Shown here piece by piece: positions 39,596 through 48,562 of a stretch of DNA of 62,035 nucleotides. This DNA comes from Methylotenera sp. (GTDB lineage Bacteria; Pseudomonadota; Gammaproteobacteria; Burkholderiales; Methylophilaceae). Position numbers and translations under genes: made by a program. Each line of letters starts with the position of its first letter. Within the stretch, counting starts at the first letter, position 1. The notes under the pieces are model-generated. The model did not search any database and was not told the origin of the DNA. It worked only from the letters and a program-made list of their open reading frames with translations. The stretch spans positions 1 to 62,035 of the forward strand of contig JAHRYP010000014.1 in assembly GCA_020622105.1 (NCBI GenBank), written 5' to 3'.

Positions 39596-39648
39596 TTTAT
39601 TGAGTAACAGTGCAAGGTATCGCGTAACGCGGCAATGTACTCAATAAA
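39596..39648. repeat. Long inverted repeat between cysD and cysN
   Basis: TTTATTGAGTA (39596-39606) pairs perfectly with TACTCAATAAA (39638-39648); the 31-base middle contains CGCGTAACGCGG, itself self-complementary. It has no gene content. On the operon transcript it could protect or terminate the upstream message. It resembles a REP-type insertion. Confidence 0.6.
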
Positions 39649-39667
39649 TTGATTTAGGTAGTATTTT

Positions 39668-40612
39668 TTAGAAGTAACCTTCTTTTTTGCGTTGTTCCAT
39701 CGAAGCATCCGAAGTCTGGTCATCCAAGCGGGTTGCACCACGCTCGGTAATGGTTGTCGTTGCAGTTTCCAGTACGATCTTGGATACGTTATCAGCATCA
39801 CTGATTACCGGGGCTGTACAGGTGATATCGCCAACGGTTCTGAAACGTACTTGCATGTTAATGACTTCTTCACCGGTTTTAGGCGGGTTAATGACTTCAC
39901 CATTTGTCAGCGGTACATTAATCGGCACAATTGCACCGCCGCGCATCACGACATCACGCTGATGTGCGAAGTAGATGCTTGGCAACTCCAGTTTTTCACG
40001 CTCGATATACTGCCATACGTCCATTTCTGTCCAGTTGGAGATCGGGAAAGCACGGATATTTTCACCTTTATGTGAGCGTGCATTGTAGAGATCCCACAGT
40101 TCCGGACGCTGATTTTTAGGGTCCCATTGGCCGAACTCGTCGCGGAAACTCATGATACGCTCTTTGGCACGCGCTTTTTCTTCATCGCGACGGGCACCGC
40201 CGATACAGCAGTCGAAGCCGAATTCTTCAATTGCTTCAAGCAAAGTGACTGACTGGTGTTTATTGCGTGGTTCATCCGGTGATTTAAGCACGACAGTGCC
40301 GCGTTTCATTGAATCTTCAACAGAACGCACAATCAGGCGCTCGCCGAGCTCTGCAGCGCGTTGGTCACGGAAGTCGATCACTTCCTTGTAGTTATGACCA
40401 GTATCAATATGCATCAATGGGAACGGAAATTTACCGGGACGAAATGCTTTTTCCGCCAGACGTAAAATACAGAGTGAGTCTTTTCCGCCGGAAAATAGCA
40501 GCACCGGGTTTGAACATTGACCCGCAACTTCGCGCAGGATATAAATGGCCTCGGATTCTAGCCAGTCCAGATGCGAAAGAGGTTTGTGGTTTGGTTTCTT
40601 AGTTGTCGTCAT
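39668..40612 (-). CDS. cysD: Sulfate adenylyltransferase subunit 2
   Basis: 314 residues. Catalytic ATP sulfurylase subunit producing APS from sulfate and ATP. PP-loop LLFSGGKDSLC near residue 40, then HIDTGHNYKEVIDFRD and IGGARRDEEKARAKER. The C-terminal SQDxMExRKKEGYF-like end (SDASMEQRKKEGYF) is conserved. Lies 68 bases after cysH in the operon. Confidence 0.97.
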   Translation of the reverse strand: MTTTKKPNHKPLSHLDWLESEAIYILREVAGQCSNPVLLFSGGKDSLCILRLAEKAFRPGKFPFPLMHIDTGHNYKEVIDFRDQRAAELGERLIVRSVEDSMKRGTVVLKSPDEPRNKHQSVTLLEAIEEFGFDCCIGGARRDEEKARAKERIMSFRDEFGQWDPKNQRPELWDLYNARSHKGENIRAFPISNWTEMDVWQYIEREKLELPSIYFAHQRDVVMRGGAIVPINVPLTNGEVINPPKTGEEVINMQVRFRTVGDITCTAPVISDADNVSKIVLETATTTITERGATRLDDQTSDASMEQRKKEGYF

Positions 40613-40680
40613 GTTGTGTACTTCAATATCTGCTAAATCACAGAAAATGCCAATAAAATTTAAAATTATTTCTTAAGAAA

Positions 40681-41475
40681 TTACTTCTTAACGTGCAGTC
40701 CGCATTCTTTACTGTTTGGGTCTTCCCACCACCAGCGACCGGCACGAACATCCTCACCCATTGCTACTGGACGTGTGCAGGGCGCACAGCCTATGCTTGG
40801 GTAAAACTGGTCATGCAGCCTATTGTACGGCACTTCGTGCAGGCGAATATAAGCCCAGACTTCTTTTTCTGTCCAATCGCTTAGCGGATTGAATTTCTCC
40901 AGCTGATTGCCGCTGTCAAACTCACGTACCGGTAAATTTACACGCGTTGCAGACTGTTCTGCACGCATACCGGTAATCCACGCTTTTTTGCCTTTAAGTG
41001 CGCGCTGTAATGGTTCGACTTTGCGCATAAAACAGCAGGCTTTACGCAAGTCAATTGACTCATAAAAAGCATTAATGCCATTTGTATTAACGTAAGTTTC
41101 CACTTTGTCAGCACTTGGAAAAAACACTTTAAGTTTCGTATTGTAATGTTTTTCTGTTGCCGCCATCAGGTCGTACGTCTCTACTGGCAGTCGGCCCGTA
41201 TCTAATGAGAAAATTTCTATCCCTAATGCGCTACCACTAGCCGCGTGATTCAGGATGATATCGGTCAGTACCATATCTTCCGCACCAAAGCTGTTGGCAA
41301 AAGTGATATTGCCTGCTCCGAATTCACTGGCAGCATTACTTAATAATGCATGAACTTCCTCCGCTTTGCGATTAACGCTGGCGACTAATTCATCTGTTAA
41401 AGCAGGCTTGGTTGCCGGGTTGTTCGCACCAGGTTTTAGCATGATAACTTGGCCTAAATCAATGTCAGTAGTCAT
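40681..41475 (-). CDS. cysH: Adenylyl-sulfate (APS) reductase, Fe-S type
   Basis: 264 residues. Reduces APS to sulfite with thioredoxin. The paired cysteines in KACCFMRKVEP and CAPCTRPV are the [4Fe-4S] ligands that distinguish APS reductases from PAPS-using CysH. The C-terminal ECGLH carries the redox cysteine. PP-loop-type NSFGAEDMVL. With CysDN and no CysC this gives a direct APS route. Its start overlaps the DUF934 stop by one base. Confidence 0.93.
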   Translation of the reverse strand: MTTDIDLGQVIMLKPGANNPATKPALTDELVASVNRKAEEVHALLSNAASEFGAGNITFANSFGAEDMVLTDIILNHAASGSALGIEIFSLDTGRLPVETYDLMAATEKHYNTKLKVFFPSADKVETYVNTNGINAFYESIDLRKACCFMRKVEPLQRALKGKKAWITGMRAEQSATRVNLPVREFDSGNQLEKFNPLSDWTEKEVWAYIRLHEVPYNRLHDQFYPSIGCAPCTRPVAMGEDVRAGRWWWEDPNSKECGLHVKK

Positions 41476-42092
41476 CAGTTACCTCGGTTATAACGTCGGA
41501 ACACAGGTTGAGGCTCATCTACCGCACCTTGATATGGCTTGCTGAAGTCATTCAGGCTGGCAATTGCCTCTTGTGCTGAACGGTCCTGACGGATTACAAA
41601 GCTGGTATAGCCGCTGCGCTTCAGGAAGAAAAGCTGGTCGCGCAATACGTCACCAAATGCACGTAATTCGTTTTTAAAGCCATAGCGGGTACGCAGTAGT
41701 GTACCTAACGAGAAAATACGACCGTCAGCAAAACGTTCAACAAATACAGCGATGATTGGCAATGCGTTCAAATCAGCCTGTTGCTGTATCAGGTATTCAA
41801 GCAGTTCGTGCGTGGCTAGCCATACACCGACTTCACCTTGCGCTATGCGGCTTGCCAGTTCGTTGTTTCGTTCAACAAATACGCTTAAAGGAACGATGAT
41901 TTTACCGCTTGCAGGAATGACAGTATCTGCAATCTGCTCTTCTGTTACGGTGCTTTCACCGGTAAGTTTGAATAAAACAACTTTACCTGCCTGTATGCGC
42001 TCTTCAACCTGAGTTGCCGGAAGCTGAACCAATGTCCAGTCATCATTTGCTATAGCGGCGAGCCCATTTTCGATTTTAACTAAATTGTTCAT
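41475..42092 (-). CDS. DUF934 protein, sulfite reductase-associated
   Basis: 205 residues of the DUF934 family, which lies next to cysI and cysH in many proteobacteria. Typical stretches are ADLNALPIIAVFVERFADGRIFSLGTLLRTRYGF and ELRAFGDVLRDQLFFLKRSGY. Biochemistry is unproven; a role in electron delivery or assembly of sulfite reductase is a common inference. Overlaps both neighbours by one to four bases, so translation is coupled. Confidence 0.9.
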   Translation of the reverse strand: MNNLVKIENGLAAIANDDWTLVQLPATQVEERIQAGKVVLFKLTGESTVTEEQIADTVIPASGKIIVPLSVFVERNNELASRIAQGEVGVWLATHELLEYLIQQQADLNALPIIAVFVERFADGRIFSLGTLLRTRYGFKNELRAFGDVLRDQLFFLKRSGYTSFVIRQDRSAQEAIASLNDFSKPYQGAVDEPQPVFRRYNRGN

Positions 42093-43756
42093 GCTGACAC
42101 CTCATCTTTTGCATAAACATGTTTTTTGAATGGTACAGCGCCAATGCGGCGAACGGTATCGATGAAACGCTCTTCAGGAGTTCGTTCTTTAATGTAAACC
42201 TCAATCAGCTTCTGCACCACGCCTGGCATCTCTTCAGCGGAGAATGATGGCCCGATGACGCTGCCGATGCTGGCATCATTGCCTTGTTTGCCGCCAATAG
42301 TGACCTGATACCATTCAGAACCATCTTTATCTACACCAAGAATGCCGATATGACCAACGTGGTGGTGGCCGCAGGCATTCATGCAGCCTGAAATGTTGAG
42401 CTCGATATCACCGATATCATGCAGGTAATCTAGGTCGTCAAATTGCATTTGAATTGCCTTGGCGATCGGGATGCTCTTGGCATTAGCCAGAGAGCAGAAG
42501 TCACCGCCCGGACAGCAGATAATATCTGTCAGCAAGCCGATATTCGGCGTTGCCAGACCATTGGCTTTTGCTTTTTCCCATACTGCGTATAAATCACTTA
42601 ACTTCACATCAGCCAGAATCAGATTCTGTTCATGTGAAGAGCGTAATTCACCAAAGCTGTATTCATCAGCCAGGTCTGCTACTGCCCACATCTGTTCAGA
42701 CGTGATGTCGCCAGGTGCCTGACCGTGCGGTTTGAGTGAAAGCGTTACTGCGCGGTAGCCTGGCTGCTTGTGTGCATGTATGCTGCGTTTCACCCATGCC
42801 GCAAAGGCCGGATTACTTGCAACCGCTGCATCAAAACCATCATCCTGATCTGGTAGGGTTTCATAAGGCATCGCTTCAAAATGCTTGGCAACACGTGCCA
42901 ATTCAGCTTCGGTAATGGTGTTAGGGCCGTCCTTGAGGTGCGTCCATTCAGCTTCTACCTGATTGCGGAATTCATTGATGCCTATCGCTTTTGACAGAAT
43001 CTTGATACGGGCCTTGTACATGTTGTCACGGCGGCCATGCAGATTGTATACACGGATAATCGCTTCGCAGTAGGTGAGGGCATGCTGCCAGTCCAGATGT
43101 TCGCGGATGACTGAGCCTAAGATTGGTGTACGACCCAAGCCGCCGCCAACCCAAACCTTGATGGCAACTTGATTGTTTGCATCACGGTAGAATTCCAGGC
43201 CGATGTCATGTGCCTGCACAATCGCGCGGTCTTGTTGAGTGCCGGAAACTGCAATCTTGAACTTGCGCGGCAGCAATGCGAACTCAGGATGGAAGGTACT
43301 CCACTGGCGCATGATTTCTGCGATAGCACGTGGATCAATGACTTCATCTGGCGCGATGCCGACGAATTGGTCGGTTGTAATATTGCGGATGCAGTTACCT
43401 GAGGTTTGAATTGCATGCATTTCAACCGTAGCAAGTTCAGCCAGAATGTCTGGCGTATCTTCCAGCTTAGGCCAGTTGAGCTGCAGATTCTGACGCGTAC
43501 TGAAATGGCCATAGCCTTTGTCATATTTTTTTGCAATATCGCCTAATTTGCGTAATTGCTTGCTGGACAGCATGCCGTAAGGTACGGCAATGCGCAGCAT
43601 CGGCGCATGGCGCTGTATATACAAGCCATTTTGCAGGCGTAAAGGGCGGAACTCATCTTCAGACAGTTCACCTGCCAGATAACGGCGTACCTGGTCGCGG
43701 TACTGGGCTACGCGCTCATCAACAATCTGCTGATCTATTTCATCATATTTATACAT
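42089..43756 (-). CDS. cysI: Sulfite reductase hemoprotein
   Basis: 555 residues, nitrite/sulfite reductase family with siroheme and [4Fe-4S]. Two half-domains are visible: the N-terminal (HAPMLRIAVPYGMLSSKQLR, FSTRQNLQLNW) and the C-terminal with cluster ligands CCPGGDFCSLANAKS and NISGCMNACGHHHVG. Six-electron reduction of sulfite to sulfide. No flavoprotein CysJ is present, so electrons may come from ferredoxin or an unlinked reductase. Confidence 0.93.
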   Translation of the reverse strand: MYKYDEIDQQIVDERVAQYRDQVRRYLAGELSEDEFRPLRLQNGLYIQRHAPMLRIAVPYGMLSSKQLRKLGDIAKKYDKGYGHFSTRQNLQLNWPKLEDTPDILAELATVEMHAIQTSGNCIRNITTDQFVGIAPDEVIDPRAIAEIMRQWSTFHPEFALLPRKFKIAVSGTQQDRAIVQAHDIGLEFYRDANNQVAIKVWVGGGLGRTPILGSVIREHLDWQHALTYCEAIIRVYNLHGRRDNMYKARIKILSKAIGINEFRNQVEAEWTHLKDGPNTITEAELARVAKHFEAMPYETLPDQDDGFDAAVASNPAFAAWVKRSIHAHKQPGYRAVTLSLKPHGQAPGDITSEQMWAVADLADEYSFGELRSSHEQNLILADVKLSDLYAVWEKAKANGLATPNIGLLTDIICCPGGDFCSLANAKSIPIAKAIQMQFDDLDYLHDIGDIELNISGCMNACGHHHVGHIGILGVDKDGSEWYQVTIGGKQGNDASIGSVIGPSFSAEEMPGVVQKLIEVYIKERTPEERFIDTVRRIGAVPFKKHVYAKDEVSA

Positions 43757-43786
43757 TGTATTAAGACTTCTTTATACTAAATTTCG

Positions 43787-44581
43787 TTAAACAAAAACAA
43801 ACTTCAAACCAATAATCAGTAGTAATGCTGCCAACAAAGGGCGTAACACTTTTTCCGGAATTTTTACACTTAAATGACTGCCTACCCAAATGCCGGGCAG
43901 CGAACCGATAAGTAATGTACCTAGTAATGCGAAGTCCACGTGGCCTAATGACCAGTGACCAAAACCTGCGACTGCTGTTAAAGGAATTGCATGCGCCAAG
44001 TCGGTACCTACGACTTTTAATGTGCTCATTTTAGGGTATAGGAACAAAATTGCTATTGTGCCCAACGCCCCTGCACCTACCGAGGAAATCGTGACTAGCA
44101 CACCCAATATTATGCCAGTAAAGATAGTCGCTGGTATTTGAATTTTCTTGAAACGACCGCTACTGATAAGACTATCTTCAATTTCACGTATCTTTTTTCG
44201 GGTCAGGTAGCTGCGAACAAGTACAGCAATTGCAGTCAGTATGAGTGCAATACCTAATGTAAAGGTAATAATACCGGTAATATCTTTCTCAATTTTGATT
44301 AGATGCTTAATCAAAAAAATGGTTGCTACTGCTGCTGGTAAACTGCCCAGAGACATCCAGATAACAACGCGCCAGTCCACCGATTTGTGTGTGTTATGGT
44401 GCACAAATACCCCACCGGTCTTGGTGATGGCGGCATAGAGCAAATCCGTGCCTACAGCAATTGCCGGTTTAAAGCCAAACAGAAACACTAGCAATGGCGT
44501 CATCAAAGAGCCGCCGCCAACGCCTGTAATGCCAACTAGCATGCCTACAGCAAAGCCGGAAATAATATAACCAAATTCCAT
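43787..44581 (-). CDS. TauE/SafE family sulfite/anion exporter
   Basis: 264 residues with about eight predicted transmembrane helices. Family motifs: GITGVGGGSLMTPLLVFLFG near the start and the repeated VTISSVGAGALGTIAILFLYP. First gene of the cys operon, 30 bases ahead of cysI, so it likely moves sulfite, sulfate or organosulfonate across the inner membrane. Direction of transport is not proven. Confidence 0.88.
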   Translation of the reverse strand: MEFGYIISGFAVGMLVGITGVGGGSLMTPLLVFLFGFKPAIAVGTDLLYAAITKTGGVFVHHNTHKSVDWRVVIWMSLGSLPAAVATIFLIKHLIKIEKDITGIITFTLGIALILTAIAVLVRSYLTRKKIREIEDSLISSGRFKKIQIPATIFTGIILGVLVTISSVGAGALGTIAILFLYPKMSTLKVVGTDLAHAIPLTAVAGFGHWSLGHVDFALLGTLLIGSLPGIWVGSHLSVKIPEKVLRPLLAALLLIIGLKFVFV

Positions 44582-44724
44582 ATGGAGTATCCGTTATTGT
44601 TAGTTTAATTCAGGTGCGCACTATAGCAATGATTAAATGATTTTTTTAAGAATATGTTATTCTATATATATATTATTTAATTATATAAGTGTTGCCGGGA
44701 TATGGTGGCACAGAGGGTGGAATG
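44582..44724. promoter_or_regulatory. Divergent promoter region of the cys operon and its regulator
   Basis: 143 bases between the first cys operon gene (minus strand) and the CysB-type gene (plus strand). It contains an AT-rich run (44656-44690, TATATATATATTATTTAA) suited to promoter melting. CysB-family proteins usually bind such divergent regions, so autoregulation and control of the operon are inferred; I see no certain operator. Confidence 0.5.
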
Positions 44725-45651
44725 ATGAAGCTGCATCAGTTGCGATATTTACACGAGGTTGTGAAGCATGGTTTGAATATTACCAATGCCGCAGATGCAT
44801 TGTACACTTCTCAACCGGGCGTGAGTAAGCAGATCCAGCTGATAGAAGAAGAGCTGGGCCTGCAGATTTTTAAGCGTAACGGTAAACGCCTGACCGGCCT
44901 CACTGAACCGGGTGCGCAGATTCTCAGTCTAGCATCGCAAGTGATGCGCGATATTGAAAACATTAAACGCGTTGGCGATGAATTCAGCGATGTAGAGTCA
45001 GGCACGTTTACAATTGCCACTACCCATACTCAAGCGCGGTATAAACTACCGGCTGCAGTTAAAGCGTTTATGGCCAAACATCCGGGTGTAAAACTTAATA
45101 TCCATCAGGGTAATCCTAGTCAGGTAGCTGAACAGGTGGTATCCGGAGAGGCGGACATTGGTATAGCAACAGAGTCCATTAGCGGCTATAGCGAGTTATT
45201 ATGTTTACCTTGCTACCATTGGAACCGTTGTGTGGTTGTACCGCATGACCATCCGCTGGTTACAGGCGGCCTTTTAACTTTAGAGAAACTGGCTTCTTAC
45301 CCGCTTATTACTTATGACTTTGCCTTTACCGGCGGTACACTGGTCTCTAAAACATTCAGTGATGCCGGATTGACGCCGAATGTTGTTTTAACTGCAATCG
45401 ATGCAGACGTAATTAAAACTTATGTCAGTTTAGGCTTAGGCGTTGGATTGCTGGCCAATATGGCTTATGACCCTGAACGTGATATGAATTTAACCAGAAT
45501 AGATGTCAGTCATCTGTTCCCGGATAGCACTACCTATCTGGGGGTGCGTAAAGATGCGTTTTTACGCGGATATATGTATAGCTTTATAGAACTGATTGCG
45601 CCGCATTTCAATCGTGCGGCTGTGAACGCTGCGCTGAAGATAAGTGATTAA
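44725..45651 (+). CDS. cysB: CysB-family LysR transcriptional regulator
   Basis: 308 residues from ATG 44725, which has AGAGGG 7 bases upstream; frames back to 44689 are unlikely starts. N-terminal winged HTH (MKLHQLRYLHEVVKH, TSQPGVSKQIQLIEEELG), then a LysR effector domain (GTFTIATTHTQARYKLP). CysB/Cbl regulators activate sulfate assimilation upon O- or N-acetylserine binding. Divergent to the cys operon, fitting that target. Confidence 0.9.
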   Translation: MKLHQLRYLHEVVKHGLNITNAADALYTSQPGVSKQIQLIEEELGLQIFKRNGKRLTGLTEPGAQILSLASQVMRDIENIKRVGDEFSDVESGTFTIATTHTQARYKLPAAVKAFMAKHPGVKLNIHQGNPSQVAEQVVSGEADIGIATESISGYSELLCLPCYHWNRCVVVPHDHPLVTGGLLTLEKLASYPLITYDFAFTGGTLVSKTFSDAGLTPNVVLTAIDADVIKTYVSLGLGVGLLANMAYDPERDMNLTRIDVSHLFPDSTTYLGVRKDAFLRGYMYSFIELIAPHFNRAAVNAALKISD

Positions 45652-45692
45652 CTGTCGTTTGAAACGAACATCATATATATAGGATGGTAAAC

Positions 45693-46274
45693 ATGCTGCG
45701 AACTTACAGTGATTCGGGCTTTAATCTGAAACTGGTAATGGCTATACTGCTGCTGTCTATCACAGCATGTGCTGCAAACAAACCTGTTGCTATCGCTAAT
45801 CATGAAATGATTGGTAAAGTCAGGCCCGGCATGCCGGCGATTGATCCGAGCACGGCAATTTATGAGCTGGCAGTGAATGAGGGTGTAAGTTATCAGGACG
45901 TGATTGATAGTTTGAAAAGTCTGTCCGAGGGGCTTAATTTCGTTAATCCGGCTAATTTTCCTATCGGCGAACATATGAAGCTACGTGGTGTTGACCCACA
46001 AGGCATGAAAGATGTGCGCTCGTTCTGTAATTTAAGTATGGGTACGGAAATTATCCTGGATCATCCCGAGTTTCTGGTATTTGCCCCGTGCCGAATTGCG
46101 ATATATGAAAAACCTGATGCGAATAATAAGTTAAAACTTTATATTGCAATGGATCGACCGACCTATGATTTAAAAAGTATTAAGAACCCGACTGAGCGTG
46201 CAAGAAAATCCGCACAGGAGTTGGAAACGGTATTGCTGGAAATCATGGACCGGGCACGTAAAGGTGACTTTTAA
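45693..46274 (+). CDS. DUF302 domain lipoprotein
   Basis: 193 residues from ATG 45693, preceded by AGGA (45681-45684). A signal peptide ends in LLLSITAC, a lipobox, so Cys would be acylated. Most of the remainder is a DUF302 domain (FPIGEHMKLRGVDPQGMKDVRSF, then ILDHPEFLVFAPCRIAIYE). DUF302 proteins are frequent in sulfur- and methylotrophic bacteria; their function is unknown. Two conserved cysteines (SFCNL, APCRI). Confidence 0.85.
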   Translation: MLRTYSDSGFNLKLVMAILLLSITACAANKPVAIANHEMIGKVRPGMPAIDPSTAIYELAVNEGVSYQDVIDSLKSLSEGLNFVNPANFPIGEHMKLRGVDPQGMKDVRSFCNLSMGTEIILDHPEFLVFAPCRIAIYEKPDANNKLKLYIAMDRPTYDLKSIKNPTERARKSAQELETVLLEIMDRARKGDF

Positions 46275-46322
46275 GCCGGTTATTTAAATAAGAACTAAAG
46301 AAGTACTGATTATTCATCATTG

Positions 46323-46371
46323 TGAGGAGCAGCTTTTAGCTGCGAGCGCCGCGTGGCGGGAGGTGGTAACC
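46323..46371. repeat. REP-like double hairpin
   Basis: GCAGCT-TTT-AGCTGC (46329-46343) directly followed by CGCC-GCGT-GGCG (46347-46358). Reverse strand reads CTCGCAGCTAAAAGCTGCTCC, the style of Pseudomonas-type REP sequences. Non-coding, between the DUF302 gene and the DUF853 ATPase. Confidence 0.6.
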
Positions 46372-46471
46372 CATAAAATGTTGATTTTTATGAATAGATG
46401 GATTGCTTGTGAATAAATTGCCGTTAACACAAAGATAATTAACTTAACATATCACTACTTAGAGAGCTTGT

Positions 46472-47956
46472 ATGTCTGAACCAATACTGATCGCTAAAAA
46501 CAACAAAGTATCAAATTATATTCTGCCTAAAATGGCCAACCGTCATGGTTTAATTGCCGGGGCAACCGGTACCGGCAAAACGGTAACGCTGCAGACCTTG
46601 GCAGAAGGCTTTTCAAAGCTCGGCGTGCCGGTTTTCATGGCGGATGTGAAAGGTGACTTATCTGGCATCTCGCAAGCGGGCGGCGGTAATTCCAAGATTG
46701 AAGCGCGCGTGCAGCAATTGGAGCTCAGTGGCTTCAGTTATGCTAAATCCCCGGTGACGTTCTGGGATGTGTTTGGCGAGAAAGGACATCCGGTTCGTAC
46801 CACTATTGCTGAAATGGGCCCTTTGTTATTAGGTCGACTGCTGAACCTGAATGATGTACAGGCCGGGGTGTTGAATGCAATTTTCAAAATTGCCGATGAT
46901 AACGGCTGGCTACTGCTGGACCTGAAAGATCTGCGTGCCATGATGCAGCATACATCGGAAAATGCAGCACAATACCAGGCGCAGTATGGCAATATTTCAG
47001 CGGCCAGTGCAGGAGCAATTCAGCGCGCACTGTTACAGTTGGAGACCGAAGGTGCAGATCGCCTGTTTGGTGAGCCGTCACTGAATCTGGATGATCTGAT
47101 ACAGACGGATGCGAATGGTCACGGCATTATTAATATACTGGCCAGCGACAAACTTTTTAATTCACCACGTATTTATGCGACTTTGCTGTTGTGGCTGCTA
47201 TCGGAATTGTTCGAGAAATTGCCTGAAGCTGGCGATCTGGATAAACCAAAGCTGGTGTTTTTCTTTGATGAAGCACATTTGCTATTTAACGATGCTCCGG
47301 CAGCTTTACTGGAGAAGATTGAACAAGTGGTGCGTTTGATTCGTTCCAAAGGGGTCGGTGTGTATTTTGTAAGCCAGAACCCATTGGATATTCCAGATGT
47401 CGTGTTAGGGCAACTGGGTAACCGTGTGCAACATGCTTTACGCGCATTTACACCGCGTGACCAGAAAGCAGTTAAATCTGCCGCAACTACTTTCCGTGCT
47501 AATGCCGGACTCGATGTTGCCACGGCTATTACCGAGCTAGGCGTTGGCGAGGCTTTGGTTTCATTTTTAGATGAGAAGGGCATTCCCACAACGGTTGAGC
47601 GCACATTTATCTGTCCGCCGGGAAGCCGTATTGGACCTGCCACTGATGCTGAGCGTAGTCAGGTGATCAGGTCTTCAAATGTTTTCAGTTTTTATGACAA
47701 GTCTGTAGATCGGGAATCTGCTTATGAAATTTTAAAAGAGCGCGCAGCAGAGTCCCCGACTGAAGAAGACCCTGATGACAGTTTTGATTGGGGGGGCATA
47801 TTCGGCGGCAGCAGCACTAAGAAAAAACCTGCTGCCAGACGCTCTGACGGTGTGCTTGAGGCTGCTGCAAAAAGTGTAGCACGTACGGTGGGCTCTGAAT
47901 TGGGCCGCCAGATCGTGCGCGGTGTTTTAGGCAGCATATTAGGCGGACGTAAGTAG
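46472..47956 (+). CDS. DUF853 / HerA-like ATPase
   Basis: 494 residues. Walker [11 protein letters not shown] at about residue 30, Walker [11 protein letters not shown] near 266. N-terminal [10 protein letters not shown] and [10 protein letters not shown] are typical of DUF853 (E. coli YjgR), related to HerA/FtsK-type motors. C-terminal low-complexity KKKPAARR region and a final hydrophobic [16 protein letters not shown]. Predicted cytoplasmic nucleic-acid or protein motor; exact task unknown. The yigZ gene starts at the next base after its stop. Confidence 0.88.
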   Translation: MSEPILIAKNNKVSNYILPKMANRHGLIAGATGTGKTVTLQTLAEGFSKLGVPVFMADVKGDLSGISQAGGGNSKIEARVQQLELSGFSYAKSPVTFWDVFGEKGHPVRTTIAEMGPLLLGRLLNLNDVQAGVLNAIFKIADDNGWLLLDLKDLRAMMQHTSENAAQYQAQYGNISAASAGAIQRALLQLETEGADRLFGEPSLNLDDLIQTDANGHGIINILASDKLFNSPRIYATLLLWLLSELFEKLPEAGDLDKPKLVFFFDEAHLLFNDAPAALLEKIEQVVRLIRSKGVGVYFVSQNPLDIPDVVLGQLGNRVQHALRAFTPRDQKAVKSAATTFRANAGLDVATAITELGVGEALVSFLDEKGIPTTVERTFICPPGSRIGPATDAERSQVIRSSNVFSFYDKSVDRESAYEILKERAAESPTEEDPDDSFDWGGIFGGSSTKKKPAARRSDGVLEAAAKSVARTVGSELGRQIVRGVLGSILGGRK

Positions 47957-48517
47957 TTGCAAGTCATATTACAGACCGGGTTTGCTGAGCAGACCATCAA
48001 TAAATCACGCTTTATCGCAATGGCAGTGCAATGTACAACTGAGCGTGAGGTTGGCGCTGCGTTGCGTGCATTTGCTACCCAACATCAAAACGCACATCAC
48101 TTGGCTTATGCATTCCGTATTAAAACGGAGCAGGGTATCGTGCAGCGATTTTCTGATGCAGGTGAGCCTTCCGGTACTGCGGGTATGCCAGTGCTCAAGC
48201 TGGTTGAAGGGCGTGACCTGATTAATACCTGTGTTGCAGTGATTCGATATTATGGTGGTATAAATTTAGGTACAGGCGGGTTGGCACGCGCTTACGGCGG
48301 CACTGCCAAATTAGCGTTGGATGCAGCCAAAGTGGGTGACTTTGTTGAAATGCAAACGGTAACGCTTACAATTCAATATAATCAGATGGATGCTTTGACC
48401 AGGGCGCTAGGCAAGTGTAATGGCAGTATTTTGAATAAAACGTTTAATGAGCAGGTGGATTTAGAAGTTACTTTACCCAAGCATGAGGTTGTAAATTTTT
48501 TAAATAGATTTAATTAA
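47957..48517 (+). CDS. yigZ: YigZ/IMPACT family protein
   Basis: 186 residues from TTG 47957, immediately after the DUF853 stop. UPF0029/IMPACT N-terminal domain (KSRFIA, HHLAYAF, SDAGEPSGTAGMPVL, VVIRYYGG-like VAVIRYYGGINLGTGGL) then a DUF1949 C-terminal domain. Role in translation or stress is proposed for YigZ; unproven. Co-transcribed with the ATPase. Confidence 0.88.
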   Translation: MQVILQTGFAEQTINKSRFIAMAVQCTTEREVGAALRAFATQHQNAHHLAYAFRIKTEQGIVQRFSDAGEPSGTAGMPVLKLVEGRDLINTCVAVIRYYGGINLGTGGLARAYGGTAKLALDAAKVGDFVEMQTVTLTIQYNQMDALTRALGKCNGSILNKTFNEQVDLEVTLPKHEVVNFLNRFN

Positions 48518-48562
48518 ACAACGGGCTACCAGATCCTGTTAAATAGAAAGTATTGATAATTT

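Noticed and set aside
39692-40075. Long open frame opposite cysD on the plus strand
   Set aside because: It is antisense to a firmly identified cysD, has no ribosome site and no recognisable domain; it is a codon-usage shadow.
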